Origin: DATCLA01 sp036564195
Lineage (GTDB): Bacteria; Bacillota; UBA4882; UBA8346
Assembly (NCBI GenBank): GCA_036564195.1
Contig: DATCLA010000127.1
Location: forward strand, 1 to 23,442
Length of the DNA: 23,442 nt
Direction of reading: 5' to 3'
Program-made: the position numbers and the translations under genes
In this document: in pieces, positions 1 to 7,736 of the stretch
Layout: every line of letters starts with the position of its first letter
Numbering within the stretch: position 1 is the first letter of the stretch
The notes under the pieces: generated by a model
What the model was told of the DNA's origin: nothing
The model's database searches: none
The model's input: the letters and a program-made list of their open reading frames with translations, nothing else

Positions 1-803
1 ATGGAGAACAGATTTTACGGTACTCAAGACAATTAATTCTCAAAGAAATCGGATATCAGGGCCAAGAAAAACTATTGAATTCGAAAGTATTGGTCATCGG
101 AGCCGGAGGATTAGGATCTCCGGCCCTTTATTATCTGGCTGCGGCCGGAGTCAGTGGTTTAGGTATAGCCGATTTTGATGTCACTGGCATCTCCAATTTA
201 CAGCGCCAAATTCTTCATTTTACTTCAGATATCTGAAAAAAGAAAGTTGAGTCTGCCTTTGAAAAATTAACTGCTCTTAATCCGGATGTCAAGATCACTA
301 CTTATAATGAGCGAATCAATATTTATAACATTGAAGAACTGGTTAAGGAGTATGATGTCATTATCGATGCCGTCGATAATTTCCCGGCTCCTATTTAATC
401 AGTGATTGCTGCTATTTTTTAAATAAGCCGGTAATAGAAGGTGCTGTAATCGAATATGAAGGAATCCTAATGACAATTATTCCCCACCATTCATCATGTT
501 ACCGCTGCTTGTACCCGTTACCTCCCGAAGACGGAACTCTGCCAACCTGTAACGATACGGATTTTGGGAATGGTCACCGGTGTTATCGGCTCCTTGCAGG
601 CACTGGAAGCGCTTAAGGTATTGCTGGGTATTGGAAACACTCTCACCAATCGGATTTTAACCTTTGACGGGTTGAACCTGAATTTCCGGGAAATTCCTTG
701 GCCAAAAAGGGCTTCCTGCCCATTATGCGGTGAAAATCCGGTTATTAACGAGTTGATTGAATATCAAACAAAATGCAGTCCAAAAATTGTTGTCGAAGCA
801 TAA
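1..803 (+). pseudogene. Broken MoeB/ThiF/HesA-type E1-like adenylyltransferase gene, 5' end at or beyond window edge
   Basis: Intact members of this family adenylate the C-terminal glycine of a small sulfur carrier protein (MoaD or ThiS) in molybdopterin or thiamine synthesis. Joining three reading segments restores a nearly full family protein. Frame 3 from about position 3 gives the N-terminal ILRYSRQ motif, the ATP-binding loop VIGAGGLGSP and the SNLQRQ motif. This frame has a TGA at 234-236 where homologues usually have glycine (IGKxK). It ends at DAVDNFP near 390, where one base appears to be missing. Frame 2 then continues through CYRC to about 555. The frame returns to frame 3 near 555-563 and runs through GMVTGVIGSLQALEALK and CPLC to TAA at 801-803. 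Both zinc-binding CxxC pairs survive. Three lesions in 0.8 kb, among otherwise intact neighbours, mean either a decaying gene or local assembly error. ThiF versus MoeB cannot be decided without neighbours upstream. Confidence 0.85.
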
Positions 804-934
804 AATAATTCCGGAAACACATCGAAACAGGCCCATGCCGAACTGGTTTTGCAAGGAAAAGCAGGCCGGTTTCACAGATCTTGCAATTTAGGGAACGAAA
901 CACCGTTCTTATTACCGGTTCCAGATGAAGAGGT

Positions 935-1633
935 TCAGATTTCTAATTCGTGCTCAGCCTGACGGAGTTGTGCCTCCGTCACCAGTAGGTTCTGGTCATG
1001 AAAAATCGGACTATCCCAACCCAACTTAATCCATTTATCCTTTGCCAGGCCGTTGTATGGAAGGATTTCAATCTTCTTGAGGTTGGGTAACTTGGCAGCC
1101 CATTCTTTTAAGGCCCGCAACGCCTCCGGTTGATCGGTCCAACCCGGAATCAACACATAGCGGAGCCAGACCGGTTTGGCAAGCTCCGCCAGGCTTAACC
1201 AGTTTCGCCAGACTGTGTCACGGTTGCAGCGGGAAAGTTCTTCCGGTCGCAAAGGATGTTTAACCGAGAACATAATCAAGTCAGCCTTACCCGCCACCTT
1301 TTGGAATAAGTCCGCCGTTCCCCAGCCCGAGGTATCCAAGGCAACATGCCAATCCTCTGCATTAGCCGCTGTAATTAATTCCAAGGCGAACTCCGGTTGG
1401 GCTAACGGTTCCCCACCGCTAAGGGTCAGGCCGGGCTTTTTCAAAAAGGGGCGGAAACGTTCCAGCCGCCGCATTAAGTGTTCCACATCAATTTCCTCTC
1501 CACCTTGAAAATCCCATGAATCCGGGTTGTGACAGAAGATACACCCCACCGGGCAGCCTTGGAAGAATACCACCACCCGGGTTCCCGGTCCATCAACCGT
1601 ACTGAAACTCTGAATTGACTGAATTTTTCCCAT
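935..1633 (-). CDS. pflA: Pyruvate formate-lyase-activating enzyme (radical SAM)
   Basis: This enzyme uses a [4Fe-4S] cluster and S-adenosylmethionine to abstract a hydrogen from the Pfl glycine, creating the catalytic glycyl radical under anaerobic conditions. The 232-residue product is of normal family length. It has the N-terminal STVDGPGTR motif and the radical SAM cluster motif CxxxCxxC at Cys27, Cys31 and Cys34, followed by HNPDSW, which is typical of PflA-type activases. It also has the SAM-contacting SGGEP at about 72-76. The ATG at 1633 follows a GGGGTGG ribosome binding site. It lies 55 bases downstream of pfl on the same strand, so the two are very probably co-transcribed from the riboswitch-controlled pfl promoter. 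No convincing terminator follows; there is only a weak five-base-pair inverted repeat at 893-908. Confidence 0.95.
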   Translation of the reverse strand: MGKIQSIQSFSTVDGPGTRVVVFFQGCPVGCIFCHNPDSWDFQGGEEIDVEHLMRRLERFRPFLKKPGLTLSGGEPLAQPEFALELITAANAEDWHVALDTSGWGTADLFQKVAGKADLIMFSVKHPLRPEELSRCNRDTVWRNWLSLAELAKPVWLRYVLIPGWTDQPEALRALKEWAAKLPNLKKIEILPYNGLAKDKWIKLGWDSPIFHDQNLLVTEAQLRQAEHELEI

Positions 1634-1688
1634 TACAAGCCACCCCGCCCCGGTTTCTACATTATTATTCCGGTTTAAGTATTCATTT

Positions 1689-3908
1689 CTACATCCGTTC
1701 GTAAATAGTGCGCTCGATCACTTCCTGTTGCTGTTCCCGGCTGAGTTTGGTAAAATGCACTGCATAGCCGGATACCCGAATCGTCAGATTAGGATAGAGT
1801 TCCGGATGTTCCATGGCGTCGATCAATACTTCCCGGCTATAAACATTAACATTGATATGATGACCGCCGGCGCCAAAATAACCATCGATTAATGCTTCCA
1901 GATTCTGAATCCGGTCCGTATCGGAACTACCCAAAGCCCGGGGAGTAATGGAGAAGGTATAGGAGACTCCATCCCGGCAAATATCGTAAGGCAGTTTCGC
2001 TATGGAGCGCATTGCTGCCACCACTCCGTTCTCTTCCCGCCCGTGCATGGGATTAGCACCCGGCGCAAAGGGTCTCCCCGCCTCCCGCCCATCCGGCGTA
2101 GCCCCGGTTTTTTTGCCATAGACCACATTGGAGGTTATTGTTAAAACGGAGAGGGTAGGAACAGCGTTACGGTAAATCGGTTGTTCCGCCAAAGAACTGT
2201 AAAAATAGCGTAACACCCGAACCGCCAGACCATCAACTCGGTCATCGTCATTGCCGTAACATGGGAATTTCCCCTCACTTTCAAACCGAGTCGCAATTCC
2301 CCGCTCATCACGGGTTACTTTTACTTTACTGTATTTGATAGCGCTTAACGAATCAGCTACGACCGACAGTCCGGCCACGCCAAACGCCATATGCCTATGG
2401 GGCTTGGAGTCAATTAGGGCCATTTGGACTCGTTCGTAATTGTACTTATCATGCATATAGTGAATGCAGTTCATCGTCCGGCTGTATAATACCGAAAGCC
2501 AAGTCAAAACCTTTTCGTAATTATCCCACACTTGATCCCAGTCCAGATACTCTCCTTCCAAGGCCGGGATATCCAGCACTGGCATGCCGGTAATTTCATC
2601 CTTACCGCCGTTGACCGCCAACAGTAACGCCTTGGCCAGGTTGACCCGGGCACCAAAGAACTGCATATCCTTGCCTAAGCGGGTCGCTGAAACGCAGCAG
2701 GAGATCCCATAATCATCTCCGAAAATTGGTCGCATCAGTTCATCGTTTTCAAACTGCAGTGTCGAAGTAGCAATGGCCAAAGCGGTACAGAATTTCCGGA
2801 AATGCTTCGGTAACCGTGGGCTCCATAACACTGTCAGATTGGGTTCCGGAGCGGCACCAAGATTGTTGAGCGTCTGCAGCCAGCGGTAGTCGGTTTTAGT
2901 GACCAAAGTCCGGCCGTCTTCGGCCATGCCCCCTACCGACTCGGTAATCCAAGTGGGGTCGCCGGCAAATAGTTCGTCATATTCCGGAGTACGTAAGTGC
3001 CGGACCATCCGCAGCTTGATTACTAATTGATCGATTAATTCTTGGGCTTCGGTCTCGTTAATGATTCCCGCTTCCAGGTCACGTCGGATGTAAATATCCA
3101 TAAACGGACTGTTATGCCCGAAAGACATAGCAGCGCCGTTTTGTTCCTTAACTGCGCACAAGTAGGCCAGATAGATCCATTGCACTGCCTCACGGGCATT
3201 TTCCGCCGGCCGGGAAATGTCATAGCCGTAAGCATTACCCAGTTCCGCCATACGTTCCAAAGCCCGGATCTGATCGGCAATGTCTTCGCGGAGGTGGATT
3301 GTTTCATCATCCAGATTATCCATGGCATACAACTCCTGCTGCTTCTGCTCCATCAAGTAAGCGGTACCATACAAGGCCACCCGACGGTAATCGCCAATCA
3401 GGCGTCCCCGGCCATAAGCATCCGGTAAACCGGTAATAATCCCCAACTTTCTGGCTTGACGCATTGCCGGAGTGTAAATCCTAAAAATCGCTTCATTTTG
3501 AGTCCGCCGGTAGCGGGTAAAGATTTTCGCCATGGTTTTATCCGGTTCAATTCCCCGAGCTTTACAGGCAGCTTCCACCATCCGCCACCCGCCCCAAGGG
3601 TTAACCATTCGTTTTAACGGTTCATCAGTTTGTAAACCGACAATTACTTCATCATCTTTGGAAACATATCCCGGAGGCCAGGCAGTAATTCCGGCCACTC
3701 TTTTGGTATCAACCGCCAAAACCCCGCCGGCAGCCCGTTCCTGTTCCATTAAATCCTGGACTTTCGCCCATAACCTTTTAGTCCGCTCCGAAGGGCCAAC
3801 TAAGAAGGTGGCATCGCCATGATAGGGTTGATGGTTTTCCCGAATGAACTCGGCAACATCAATCCGTTTTTTCCAGACTTCGCCCTTAAAACCGCGCCAT
3901 GCTTCCAT
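1689..3908 (-). CDS. pfl: Formate C-acetyltransferase (pyruvate formate-lyase)
   Basis: Pfl converts pyruvate and CoA to acetyl-CoA and formate, a central step of anaerobic sugar fermentation. The product has 739 residues from the start chosen here. The catalytic pair Cys404-Cys405 lies in DYGISCCVSATRLG. The glycyl radical site RVSGYAV has its glycine at 714, 25 residues from the end, closely matching the E. coli enzyme. These two sites make this a true Pfl rather than a glycerol dehydratase or other glycyl radical relative. The reading frame extends six codons further to an ATG at 3926. However, AAGGAGG at 3917-3923 lies within that extension, eight bases before the ATG at 3908, so 3908 is the supported start. 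It is followed by pflA and preceded by a ZTP riboswitch and promoter. Expression should rise when 10-formyl-tetrahydrofolate is scarce. Confidence 0.97.
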   Translation of the reverse strand: MEAWRGFKGEVWKKRIDVAEFIRENHQPYHGDATFLVGPSERTKRLWAKVQDLMEQERAAGGVLAVDTKRVAGITAWPPGYVSKDDEVIVGLQTDEPLKRMVNPWGGWRMVEAACKARGIEPDKTMAKIFTRYRRTQNEAIFRIYTPAMRQARKLGIITGLPDAYGRGRLIGDYRRVALYGTAYLMEQKQQELYAMDNLDDETIHLREDIADQIRALERMAELGNAYGYDISRPAENAREAVQWIYLAYLCAVKEQNGAAMSFGHNSPFMDIYIRRDLEAGIINETEAQELIDQLVIKLRMVRHLRTPEYDELFAGDPTWITESVGGMAEDGRTLVTKTDYRWLQTLNNLGAAPEPNLTVLWSPRLPKHFRKFCTALAIATSTLQFENDELMRPIFGDDYGISCCVSATRLGKDMQFFGARVNLAKALLLAVNGGKDEITGMPVLDIPALEGEYLDWDQVWDNYEKVLTWLSVLYSRTMNCIHYMHDKYNYERVQMALIDSKPHRHMAFGVAGLSVVADSLSAIKYSKVKVTRDERGIATRFESEGKFPCYGNDDDRVDGLAVRVLRYFYSSLAEQPIYRNAVPTLSVLTITSNVVYGKKTGATPDGREAGRPFAPGANPMHGREENGVVAAMRSIAKLPYDICRDGVSYTFSITPRALGSSDTDRIQNLEALIDGYFGAGGHHINVNVYSREVLIDAMEHPELYPNLTIRVSGYAVHFTKLSREQQQEVIERTIYERM

Positions 3909-3961
3909 TTTGAAAACCTCCTTCATAAATTAATTGCCAATTTTTCTTTAGAAAAAGTATT

Positions 3962-4055
3962 AAAAACCGCCTGAGCATATAGTGCCCAGGCGGTCGGCAA
4001 GAAATTAGAACCGTATTTCCTTGTGGTTTATCCACTGATCCGCCAGTCATACGGT
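3962..4055 (-). promoter_or_regulatory. ZTP (pfl-motif, ZTP/ZMP) riboswitch with overlapping intrinsic terminator
   Basis: Read on the minus strand, the pfl leader carries the hallmarks of the ZTP class. P1 is ACCGTA (4055-4050) with TACGGT (4015-4010). Inside it lie TGACTGGCGG and a small hairpin GTGG/CCAC (4035-4032, 4026-4023). After a linker comes the signature TGCCGACCGCCTGGGCA (3999-3983), which forms P3 (TGCC with GGCA). Its loop CCGCC (3993-3989) can pair with GGCGG (4044-4040) as the class pseudoknot. The expression platform is a 12-bp stem (3994-3983 with 3977-3966, one G-T pair, loop CTATA) followed by TTTTT. Because the terminator uses the same bases as P3 and the pseudoknot, ligand binding should prevent termination and turn pfl on. 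This class was first described as the pfl RNA motif, so its position here is classical. Confidence 0.93.
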
Positions 4056-4088
4056 TTTTAATGTTTTCCAATAATTATACTTAATTTT

Positions 4089-4117
4089 ATTTTACTGGAA
4101 ATTTCTGCTTAAGTCAA
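4089..4117 (-). promoter_or_regulatory. Promoter of pfl-pflA
   Basis: TTGACT (4117-4112) and TAAAAT (4094-4089) are separated by 17 bases, a good sigma-A-type promoter. Transcription would start near 4082, about 27 bases before the riboswitch P1 stem, giving a leader of about 175 bases. A 6-bp inverted repeat, CTGCTT/AAGCAG (4105-4110, 4116-4121), covers the -35 box and might be an operator. A second TATAAT-like sequence at 4078-4073 could shift the start slightly. Confidence 0.7.
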
Positions 4118-4133
4118 GCAGTATCCGGCCCTT

Positions 4134-5171
4134 TTATTCAGACACCGGGCCGGATTGCGGTAGCTGTAAGTCCGGAGCCCAGCAGGGGTGTTTGATCTTG
4201 GCAATACCGTCACTTACTTGATACCATTGGGCCTGGATGCCTTTTTCCAGAACTGCCTCGAAATACACGCCAAATAAATCAGGCCGATCCGATTTAAGCA
4301 TAGTCCCGGTAAAAAATAAAACACTCCCATCCCCTGACCACACCGGATGGCGATGGTTGGCTTTCTTACCGTCCCACTTAAAAGTTAGTTGCTGCACTTG
4401 CGGGTTAGGGTCAAAGGGATTCATCAAGGCATAGATAGTATGTTCGTTTTCATCATTAATTAATTCTACGGCTAATACGTTACTTACACCGCCCGGTTCC
4501 GGCTTCCAGGACGGATTATCAAATGTACCGGTAAGATTTACATCAGACGGGTTAATCTTTTTCGGCACAGCCGTGGTACAATCTATCACGACAAGCGTCC
4601 CGTTACAGATATAGGCAACTCTGGTGCCATCCGGACTGATTACCGGGGCTTGTCCTTTGGAGTCACCACCCGCAACCAACTGCAGGTCTTGACTACTATC
4701 CCAGCCGATAACATAAACTTGATACGACGAAGAACTTCGGTTTGATTGAAAGACCATTTTACGGCCTGTTTTATCAAAGGCTAGGTGCCGGTCATTATTT
4801 TTGGTAGTGCAACTCCACTTAAATTCCTTTTTTTCTTGATTATTTAGATCAAAAGCATAAATTCTATAGTTACCACCAACATCTTTATCAGCAAAATAAA
4901 TATTATTCTTTTCGTTAGGATTATAAGCGGGATCCGGATGATCAATTCTTTGGCTATAGTTATACAGCACCGTTTGTTTCCCATTGGCTAGATTTAGATG
5001 GATAATTTGGGGTTTTTGAGAATTAGTAACATCAACATAGATCAATCCTCCCTCCATCCTTAACCTAGGGGGGTGATTAGGCTTGGAAACCTCCGGCCGG
5101 TTAACCACACACCCATTCAGCAAAATCAGCAACAGCCCTAAAAACAGTTTATACAGCCGCTTCAATTTCAA
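4134..5171 (-). CDS. Putative lipoprotein with TolB-like beta-propeller
   Basis: The 345-residue product begins with a lipoprotein signal peptide: basic start, leucine-rich core and the lipobox LLNGC with Cys21. It is therefore expected to be lipid-anchored outside the cytoplasmic membrane, possibly in the outer membrane of a diderm. The rest shows PD40/TolB-type blades, for example YNPNEKNNIYFAD, FDKTGRKMVFQSN, ISPDGTRVAYICN and WSGDGSVLFFTG, spaced about 45-60 residues apart. Such propellers usually bind proteins or peptides; no enzyme residues are evident and the specific role is unknown. The start is TTG with AAAGGGG nine bases upstream; the signal peptide supports it. It diverges from another lipoprotein gene. 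An 8-bp inverted repeat (4124-4131, 4147-4154) spans its stop codon. Confidence 0.8.
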   Translation of the reverse strand: MKLKRLYKLFLGLLLILLNGCVVNRPEVSKPNHPPRLRMEGGLIYVDVTNSQKPQIIHLNLANGKQTVLYNYSQRIDHPDPAYNPNEKNNIYFADKDVGGNYRIYAFDLNNQEKKEFKWSCTTKNNDRHLAFDKTGRKMVFQSNRSSSSYQVYVIGWDSSQDLQLVAGGDSKGQAPVISPDGTRVAYICNGTLVVIDCTTAVPKKINPSDVNLTGTFDNPSWKPEPGGVSNVLAVELINDENEHTIYALMNPFDPNPQVQQLTFKWDGKKANHRHPVWSGDGSVLFFTGTMLKSDRPDLFGVYFEAVLEKGIQAQWYQVSDGIAKIKHPCWAPDLQLPQSGPVSE

Positions 5172-5295
5172 CCACTTCAGCCCCTTTCACTAGATTGGAT
5201 CCTTGAATCCGCTCTACAATTCGCGAAGAGAGCCTTATTTCCTTTTTTTGTAAACTAGTTACCCGCTGATCAGGCTAATTTAGGCCAACCACTGC

Positions 5296-5323
5296 TTAAG
5301 TTACGAAACTTACGTTAACTTAA
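5296..5323. repeat. Inverted repeat between the divergent lipoprotein genes
   Basis: TTAAGTTA (5296-5303) and TAACTTAA (5316-5323) form a perfect 8-bp inverted repeat with a 12-base spacer. It is the only clear structure I see in the 279-base region between the two divergent genes (5172-5450). It could be an operator. No convincing -35/-10 pair can be assigned around it on either strand. Confidence 0.45.
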
Positions 5324-5450
5324 CAACTGAAAACAAGCAAATTTCAGTACTTAAAGAGGTAATTTAAGATCGATAGCAAATATATTAATTAATGGTTAAA
5401 AATTGAAGCAGACAACCAAAGTAATCTTTTTAAATGGAGGAATATTCATT

Positions 5451-6038
5451 ATGGCAAATTTTCGAAAGCCGCTTAGCATCTCGCTGTTATGCTTAGTTGT
5501 ATGCCTGCTACTCTTCTCCGGTTGCAACCGGAATGATCGAAAAAATTATCTGTCCCAGAAACGGTTAGGAGTTTATTTAAAGACGGAAAAAGGCGACCGC
5601 GTTATTTTAAATGAATCGCTCACTGCCTACCTCCGCGAACAGCTGCCCGATACCGAGGTTATCACCCTAGCCGCAACCGACCGCGACCTTGACCCGAAGG
5701 ACCCTGAAGCCTCAGCCGACGAAGATCAGGTAGATTATATTTTAACAGTACGGCTAGACCATATCAAGGTTAAGATCAGCCCGAACCTGGATCTGTCTGA
5801 AAACAGCCTGAAACTCGACATCGGCCGTAAATGTGAATTAACTTTAAGCTACCGTTTAACCGAAGCCAAATCTGGAAAAGTAGTGTTCCGTGGCCAGACC
5901 CAAGGTAATGCCGCTGATTTTAACCGTTCACAGCTTGATGAGAGAAAAATTAACATTAATCTCAGCACTCAGGAAGAGGCAGTGATTGAATTAGCAATGC
6001 TGAATGCCATTGAGGCTTCGCAACTGTTAAAACAGTAA
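5451..6038 (+). CDS. Putative small lipoprotein, function unknown
   Basis: The 195-residue product has an N-terminal signal with a long hydrophobic stretch and the lipobox LFSGC (Cys25), so it should be lipid-anchored. The mature part is charged and contains VDYILTVRLDHIKVKI and SYRLTEAKSGKVVFRG. This suggests a beta-rich fold like those of LPS-assembly LptE or small outer-membrane-associated lipoproteins, but I do not recognise the family and assign no function. The frame can be extended to a TTG at 5403. GGAGG at 5436-5440, ten bases before the ATG at 5451, and the signal peptide fix the start at 5451. It is the only plus-strand gene between 804 and 23193. It converges with the next gene, their stop codons being two bases apart. 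Confidence 0.8.
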   Translation: MANFRKPLSISLLCLVVCLLLFSGCNRNDRKNYLSQKRLGVYLKTEKGDRVILNESLTAYLREQLPDTEVITLAATDRDLDPKDPEASADEDQVDYILTVRLDHIKVKISPNLDLSENSLKLDIGRKCELTLSYRLTEAKSGKVVFRGQTQGNAADFNRSQLDERKININLSTQEEAVIELAMLNAIEASQLLKQ

Positions 6039-6040
6039 AT

Positions 6041-6373
6041 TCACTCCATCACTCCCCACATCAGATCGTAAATTAAGGGAATACGAAACTTCTCTCCCTG
6101 AAGACAACGCAAAGCAAGCAGAAGTTTAAAACAAAACCATAGCACAATCAGGCAGTTGAACAAGAAACGTCCCAGGTAAGGAATTAATTGTAAAAATAGC
6201 CCTAACATCAGGTAAAGTACCAGTCCGCTACTGCCGAGGGCCAATGCCTGATGACAGTGAAACCTTAAAAAAGGATCGGCTTTGAGACGGCTGAGAACAA
6301 TTAATAAACTTATCGGCCAAACCAGATAACTTACTGCAGCCAACCACCGGTGTTCCCTTGGGATCCGATTCAT
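6041..6373 (-). CDS. DUF4870-like small membrane protein
   Basis: The 110-residue product starts MNRIPREHRWLAAVSYLVWP and contains the FLRFHCHQALAL segment typical of DUF4870 proteins, with about three hydrophobic segments expected to cross the membrane. The biochemical role of this family is unknown. The reading frame is open for 35 more codons upstream, but that part covers the argG terminator and is unlikely to be translated. GGGAGGGTGG directly upstream of the ATG at 6373 supports the start chosen. A 6-bp inverted repeat (6385-6390, 6404-6409) overlaps this ribosome binding site on the mRNA. No separate promoter was identified; readthrough from argG is possible. Confidence 0.72.
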   Translation of the reverse strand: MNRIPREHRWLAAVSYLVWPISLLIVLSRLKADPFLRFHCHQALALGSSGLVLYLMLGLFLQLIPYLGRFLFNCLIVLWFCFKLLLALRCLQGEKFRIPLIYDLMWGVME

Positions 6374-6433
6374 CTTGATCCACCCTCCCGTAAAGAATAT
6401 ATGCGGGAGAAAAGCCGTCCAATATCCAGACAT

Positions 6434-6470
6434 TAAAAAACAGGCGGGATCTTCCGCCTGCTTGTTTTTA
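6434..6470 (-). terminator. Intrinsic terminator after argG (possibly bidirectional)
   Basis: The stem CAGGCGG (6441-6447) pairs with CCGCCTG (6454-6460) around a six-base loop. On the minus strand it is followed by TTTTTT (6440-6435); on the plus strand by CTTGTTTTT. It begins about 20 bases past the argG stop codon and ends the arg operon. Confidence 0.85.
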
Positions 6471-6480
6471 ACTGACACCC

Positions 6481-7695
6481 TTACTTAGACAGTTTCTGGT
6501 TTAACAAAGCCTGGACCTTCATGGGCAGTCCAAACAGGTTAATAAAGCCTGCGGCATCCTTCTGGTTGTAGACTTCATCAGCTCCGAAAGTAGCCAATTT
6601 CTCCTGATACAAGGAATATGGCGATTTTCGGCCCACGGTTTGGACCGAACCTTTGTACAACTTTACTTTGACAGTACCGGTAACCCGTTCCTGGGTCTGA
6701 TCAATAAACGCATCCATTGCCGCTTTTAAGGGGGTGAACCATTGGCCGTTATAAACCAGTTCCGCATAGCGTCCGGCCAGCATTTCTTTGAAATGCATGG
6801 TATCCCGGTCCAGCGTGATGGTTTCCAAGGCATGGTGGGCCTCATAAAGAATGGTTCCTCCCGGAGTCTCATAAACGCCCCGTGACTTCATTCCTACCAG
6901 CCGGTTTTCGACAATGTCCACCCGACCGACACCGTGTCGGCCGCCGGTTTCATTCAGTTTCAGGATTAACGCCACCGGGTCATAGCCTTGACCGTTGATA
7001 GCTACCGGGACCCCTTTTTCAAAATCAATGCTGATTATCTCCGGCTGGTCCGGGGCCTGCTCCGGCGCAACCGTATAAATGAACATGTCATCTTGATATT
7101 CGTTCCAAGGGTCTTCCAAAATCCCACCTTCATAACTAATGTGCCAGAGATTGCGGTCCATTGAGTATGGTTTGGCTTTGGTTACCGGGACAGGAATTCC
7201 CCGCGCGGCGGCATAATCCATCTCTTCATCACGGGATTTTAGATTCCACTCCCGCCATGGAGCAATAATCTTTAAATCCGGTTTCAAAGCCTTAAAGGTC
7301 AGTTCAAACCGGACCTGGTCATTCCCTTTACCGGTTGCCCCGTGGGCGACGGCGTCGGCACCTTCTTTAACGGCAATCTCCACCTGCCGTTTGGCAATCA
7401 CCGGCCGGGCCACCGAGGTCCCCATTAGGTATTTGCCCTCGTAGACCGCTCCTGCCTTAAGCATCGGATAAATAAAGTCAGTCACAAATTCCTGTTTCAA
7501 ATCTTCAATATAAATTTTACTGGCTCCGGTCCGAATTGCTTTCTCTTTAAGCGGGGCCAGTTCCTCACCCTGTCCCACATCAGCGGCATAAGCAATGACT
7601 TCACAACCGTAATTCTCCTTTAACCAGGGGATAATGATTGAAGTATCCAATCCGCCAGAATAGGCTAATACTACTTTTCTCACTTTTTGGTCCAT
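6481..7695 (-). CDS. argG: Argininosuccinate synthase
   Basis: ArgG condenses citrulline and aspartate using ATP to form argininosuccinate, the penultimate step of arginine synthesis. The 404-residue product matches the family length. The PP-loop motif SGGLDTS lies at 13-19, followed by ADVGQGEE. YEGGILEDPWNEYQDDMF and TGKGNDQVRFE are characteristic substrate-binding stretches. The frame is open six codons further to 7713. AAAGGAG seven bases before the ATG at 7695 selects the internal start. It is the last gene of the argCJBDG operon and is followed by a clear terminator. Neither argF nor argH, needed to complete the pathway, lies in the window. Confidence 0.97.
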   Translation of the reverse strand: MDQKVRKVVLAYSGGLDTSIIIPWLKENYGCEVIAYAADVGQGEELAPLKEKAIRTGASKIYIEDLKQEFVTDFIYPMLKAGAVYEGKYLMGTSVARPVIAKRQVEIAVKEGADAVAHGATGKGNDQVRFELTFKALKPDLKIIAPWREWNLKSRDEEMDYAAARGIPVPVTKAKPYSMDRNLWHISYEGGILEDPWNEYQDDMFIYTVAPEQAPDQPEIISIDFEKGVPVAINGQGYDPVALILKLNETGGRHGVGRVDIVENRLVGMKSRGVYETPGGTILYEAHHALETITLDRDTMHFKEMLAGRYAELVYNGQWFTPLKAAMDAFIDQTQERVTGTVKVKLYKGSVQTVGRKSPYSLYQEKLATFGADEVYNQKDAAGFINLFGLPMKVQALLNQKLSK

Positions 7696-7736
7696 GGCAA
7701 TTCTCCTTTTCATGATTTTACCAAGCTTTATTTATG

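Noticed and set aside
234..236. In-frame TGA in the E1-like gene as selenocysteine or programmed recoding
   Set aside because: Homologues have glycine here, no SECIS-like hairpin is evident downstream, and two further frameshifts break the same gene.
893..908. GAACG/CGTTC inverted repeat as a terminator between the convergent E1-like gene and pflA
   Set aside because: The stem is only five base pairs with no T tract worth the name on either strand.
1176..1508. Plus-strand 110-residue frame opposite pflA, and the many similar frames opposite other genes
   Set aside because: They are antisense to strongly conserved genes, lack family features and have no convincing ribosome binding sites.
3886..4071. 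61-residue minus-strand reading frame over the pfl leader
   Set aside because: It runs through the ZTP riboswitch and its terminator and into pfl in another frame; the RNA structure explains the sequence.
4071..4084. GTATAATTAT near the pfl start point as a third ARG box
   Set aside because: It lacks the outer TG and CA positions and is better read as AT-rich promoter sequence.
6374..6478. N-terminal extension of the DUF4870-like protein starting at 6478
   Set aside because: It would translate the argG terminator hairpin; a good ribosome binding site precedes the ATG at 6373.
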